A DNA stretch of 7,620 nt, from NCBI GenBank assembly GCA_046297495.1, contig JBKBIP010000071.1:1-7620 (forward strand), read 5' to 3'. Below are positions 5,353 through 7,620 of the stretch, piece after piece (position 1 is the stretch's first letter; the number at the start of each line of letters is the position of its first letter). The position numbers and the translations under genes are program-made. The DNA comes from JBKBIP01 sp046297495 (lineage in GTDB: Bacteria; Planctomycetota; Planctomycetia; Gemmatales; Gemmataceae). The notes beneath the pieces are model-generated. The model worked only from the letters and a program-made list of their open reading frames with translations. It ran no database searches and was not told the origin of the DNA.

Positions 5353-6993
5353 TCACCAGCGAAATTGATATTGAATGTAAAATAGCTCTGGAGAGACGTT
5401 CGGTCCTGTCTGGCGAATGAACTCTCCCGCGAACAGCTTGGAATATCCAATTAAAACGTCTTGATGGGCGTCGATATGGATGTTCACCAATAAATCTAGC
5501 TCATGTCCCACGTCCCGGCCGGCTCGTCCCGTCGGATCGCGCCGAATTGGTACCCCCCCTGCGGTAAACAATGGCGATTTGGGTTGATCTAAAAAGAAAC
5601 GGTGATACTGAGCTAGAAAGATGAGCCACTTGGTTGGATAACATACAAACTGACAGTTCGCGTCGCGGATATTCTGTCGGCCCACTAAATCCAGAAATCC
5701 CAGATAGTAGTGACCAAAGGGAAACAGTTGGTTAAAGGTGCCGAAGGTATTGCCGACTCCAGGGTTGGAATCTCCAGACGCCCAATCATAGTACAGCCAA
5801 AATTGCGCATTAAACGGCAACCGGGCGAAGCGGTACCCCAAACCGGAGGACGTTGCCCCCGCCCAAATCTGTTGATTGACGTGTTTGCCAAATTGGAGCA
5901 TCAACTCCACGTCCCACAGGACATTCTGGTAATCGCCCACGGTACGGGTACCCAGCGTGCTAACATTAAAACCCCCTCGAGCGCCGTATTCTCCCACGAA
6001 GGCGGGACGGGCAAAGTCCCGGTTCAGATAATACCAATCGTTAAACCAACCAGGACGAGGGCGATAGGTAGTCCAGATGCCCGCGAAGGACTGGTCACGA
6101 TCCACGGAGTTAAAGCGCACCGGATCAGGTATGACTGGACGTACCCAAAACATGTCGATATCCCAATGATGTCCTTGCCGCCAGACACGGACGCCTTGAA
6201 ATGTCCGCAACGTGTTGACCCACTCCAACGGTGAGATCAACCGCTCCGAACCATAGAGCAGTTCTTGCCGGCCGATCCGCACATAGGCATTCTTTCCTCC
6301 CCACTCGAACAACTTCCAATCAATGAACAAATCCACAAAACCACCGCTATCCACGTCGATGACTAAAGGAGTCAGCTCCTCACCGCAGCTATCCGCGCGT
6401 AAGAATTCCACAAAGAGACGAAACTGATCGCGGTACCAGAAATCACCATACAGAATGTAGCGATACAACATGTATTCATTGTTTCTGGCGGTTAGTCGGC
6501 TATCGACTTCGTTCATGTAGCGTAAGCGATATTCCCCACCATTGGAAACCAACCAATTGTCCCCAGGATGCATGCGTTTGACGACGTCAAACAAATCGTG
6601 CTGGGTGTTGTCCGGTCGTTCCAGGTAGCGAAAGTCGGCGTCATAGAAGGGGAACGCCTTCAGGCTAAAGGGGGGATAGGGGAAGATCGGCGGCTTTGGT
6701 CGGCGATTGCCCCACAGCCAATCTTGCAAGGAATAATAACCCGGACCCGATGGCGGAATGAAGAAATCCCCCAACCGGGGAAAAATAAACACTGGCGGAA
6801 CATGGACCCAAGGTGAAGGGGAAAGCGACTCATCGGGGACCGCCGTATCTGGAACAGACAGCTCCATGATGGGCGGCGGCTCCAGGGAGCAGACATCATG
6901 CGGTGGTTCCGCCACGCCCCCCATCGGGTACTCCAACATCAAGCAAATGATGAGAGCGATACGGACACTCCATGTCCTTCGTGCAGTTCTCAT
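5353..6993 (-). CDS. Alginate-export-family outer-membrane porin
   Basis: A 546-residue outer-membrane beta-barrel protein of the alginate export type (AlgE-like domain). After a signal peptide (MRTARRTWSVRIALIICLML, cleaved near VAEPP) comes a proline- and aromatic-rich region of about 100 residues. The barrel begins near residue 150 (GGEYRLRY, 152-159). Family-typical strings follow: GRQELLYGSERL (241-252), LEWVNTLRTFQG (256-267), GTFNQLFPFGHYYLG (418-432), and the closing strands from GHELD (496) through GYSKLFAGEFIRQTG. The last residue is Trp after FYIQYQFR, the usual aromatic C-terminus for barrel insertion. Known family members export polysaccharide or act as anion-selective porins; substrate here is not deducible. 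A Cys pair (447 and 451) may form a loop disulfide. The start at 6993 is set by GGAGG eight bases upstream; an ATG-like extension to 7008 lacks a ribosome-binding site. It is the first gene of a two-gene operon with the eight-cysteine protein. Confidence 0.85.
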   Translation of the reverse strand: MRTARRTWSVRIALIICLMLEYPMGGVAEPPHDVCSLEPPPIMELSVPDTAVPDESLSPSPWVHVPPVFIFPRLGDFFIPPSGPGYYSLQDWLWGNRRPKPPIFPYPPFSLKAFPFYDADFRYLERPDNTQHDLFDVVKRMHPGDNWLVSNGGEYRLRYMNEVDSRLTARNNEYMLYRYILYGDFWYRDQFRLFVEFLRADSCGEELTPLVIDVDSGGFVDLFIDWKLFEWGGKNAYVRIGRQELLYGSERLISPLEWVNTLRTFQGVRVWRQGHHWDIDMFWVRPVIPDPVRFNSVDRDQSFAGIWTTYRPRPGWFNDWYYLNRDFARPAFVGEYGARGGFNVSTLGTRTVGDYQNVLWDVELMLQFGKHVNQQIWAGATSSGLGYRFARLPFNAQFWLYYDWASGDSNPGVGNTFGTFNQLFPFGHYYLGFLDLVGRQNIRDANCQFVCYPTKWLIFLAQYHRFFLDQPKSPLFTAGGVPIRRDPTGRAGRDVGHELDLLVNIHIDAHQDVLIGYSKLFAGEFIRQTGPNVSPELFYIQYQFRW

Positions 6994-7008
6994 CAGGACG
7001 GCCTCCAT

Positions 7009-7385
7009 GCCGGCATCTGGTTGTTGTGTGATGTTATTTGTCGAAACGTGCCATTCCCTTTGGGAGAGGACAAAAGCCGTTCCTTTTGGGAGAGGACAAA
7101 GGCCGTCGGTTGGAGGGCAAGCTTGCGGTCATGGGAAAGTCCCTCTACCGGATACTTGCTACTTGCGAGGTAGTCGTCGTGGAGCAGTAGTTTTATCTAC
7201 CCTATTATGTCGGTTCAGAATCGTGCGCGGGGACAATTGGAGGTGGCGAGATGATATGATTGTTGGTCAACATCCGTGGTAGGACTCTTGCCAATTACAC
7301 GATCGGAACCTATCACCTTGTCGGAAAAATCCACACAACCGGAATAACCGAAAATTCTCAATGATGCCGGGTCGGATCTCAGTAT
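7009..7385. other. Intergenic region upstream of the porin operon
   Basis: The region (392 bases from the WD40 stop to the porin start at 6993) should hold the porin promoter, reading leftward. TAACAT near 7031-7036 on the minus strand could be a -10 box, but no convincing -35 box accompanies it. It contains the tandem 26-bp duplication at 7054-7105. No clear terminator for the WD40 gene was found just below 7386. A plus-strand frame crosses the region but overlaps the porin gene antisense and is not protein-like. Confidence 0.45.
7054..7105. repeat. Tandem duplication of a 26-bp unit
   Basis: Two adjacent copies, 7054-7079 and 7080-7105, match at 24 of 26 positions (core TTTGGGAGAGGACAAA). 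The differences are one C/T and one A/G. Each copy contains the short palindromic element CCCTTTGGGAG or its variant. It lies 61 bases upstream of the porin start. It may be a slippage duplication, a pair of regulator-binding sites, or a fragment of a dispersed repeat. Confidence 0.75.
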
Positions 7386-7620
7386 CTATTGTTCTGTTTT
7401 CTTGCTGATGTGGTGCTTCCGATGTTCCCATTCCGCGCGGAGTTGATACGAGCTGAGCGGTACGAGATACCCCATTGTGTCGATGCGCTTAGCGGACAAA
7501 AGGCGCGCCCAGCGTGAGATTTCCTCAGTGGCGGTGTCAAGAGGTGGTAACTCCCACAGCAAAGCGATGCCGTCTGCGCTGGCAGTCACCAACCGATGAC
7601 CGTTAGGGTGAAAGGCCGCT
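7386..7620 (-). CDS. WD40-repeat protein, C-terminal part (runs off right edge)
   Basis: The minus-strand frame is open from the right edge to a TAG stop at 7386-7388, giving 78 codons. It opens with a textbook last WD40 blade, AFHPNGHRLVTASADGIALLWE, showing the HPNG turn, the SADG turn and the LW dipeptide that normally ends in D or E. This is followed by a 50-residue non-repeat tail (LPPLDTATEEISRWARLLSA and on to KKTEQ). In Planctomycetota such tails are common on large WD40 proteins, often fused to a serine/threonine kinase or a cytochrome-like domain upstream, but those parts are outside the window. WD40 propellers are protein-interaction platforms. The gene reads toward the porin but 392 bases separate them, so it is probably a separate unit. 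Confidence 0.8.
   Translation of the reverse strand, partial: AAFHPNGHRLVTASADGIALLWELPPLDTATEEISRWARLLSAKRIDTMGYLVPLSSYQLRAEWEHRKHHISKKTEQ

Noticed and set aside
4634..5368. A 244-codon plus-strand frame opposite the eight-cysteine protein gene
   Set aside because: The composition looks random, and the minus strand has a perfect ribosome-binding site, a signal peptide and an operon partner.
7054..7105. Start of a CRISPR array
   Set aside because: The two repeat copies are directly adjacent with no spacer, and no cas gene is present.
6758..7282. A 174-codon plus-strand frame crossing the porin start and the tandem repeat
   Set aside because: Antisense to the porin signal peptide region and driven partly by repeat sequence; no protein-like features.

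Overview
The window most resembles a chromosomal stretch from a member of the Planctomycetota, perhaps near Gemmata. This is an inference from gene style: an alginate-export-type porin with a long proline-rich N-terminus, a WD40-repeat protein tail, a short glycine-zipper lipoprotein, a secreted TPR protein, moderately high GC, loosely packed genes, and three long GC-rich palindromes between genes. No rRNA, tRNA, transposase, phage gene or CRISPR array was seen.

Layout from left to right. Bases 1-249 (+) hold the C-terminal end of an unrecognised protein. A 20-bp perfect inverted repeat (273-359) separates it from a convergent secreted TPR protein (376-1641, -). A divergent regulatory gap of about 350 bases follows. 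Then comes a glycine-zipper lipoprotein (1998-2588, +), and a second long palindrome (2596-2653) fills the gap to the convergent NarK/NasA-type nitrate/nitrite transporter (2665-4026, -). A 538-base gap (4027-4564) contains a third long palindrome (4472-4531). To its right lies a two-gene minus-strand unit: the alginate-export porin (5353-6993), then a secreted eight-cysteine protein of unknown function (4565-5311). A 392-base gap with a 26-bp tandem duplication separates the porin from the C-terminal end of a WD40 protein (7386-7620, -) that runs off the right edge.

Functionally this is mainly an envelope and transport neighbourhood: one outer-membrane porin, one inner-membrane anion transporter, and three exported proteins. 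The only convincing co-transcribed pair is the porin and the eight-cysteine protein. NarK has its own ribosome-binding site, lies 538 bases beyond that pair, and has no nitrate or nitrite reductase beside it here, so any link between the porin and nitrate is speculative. The least explained items are the porin/cysteine-rich pair and the three unlike intergenic palindromes, which may be both terminators and dispersed REP-like elements.
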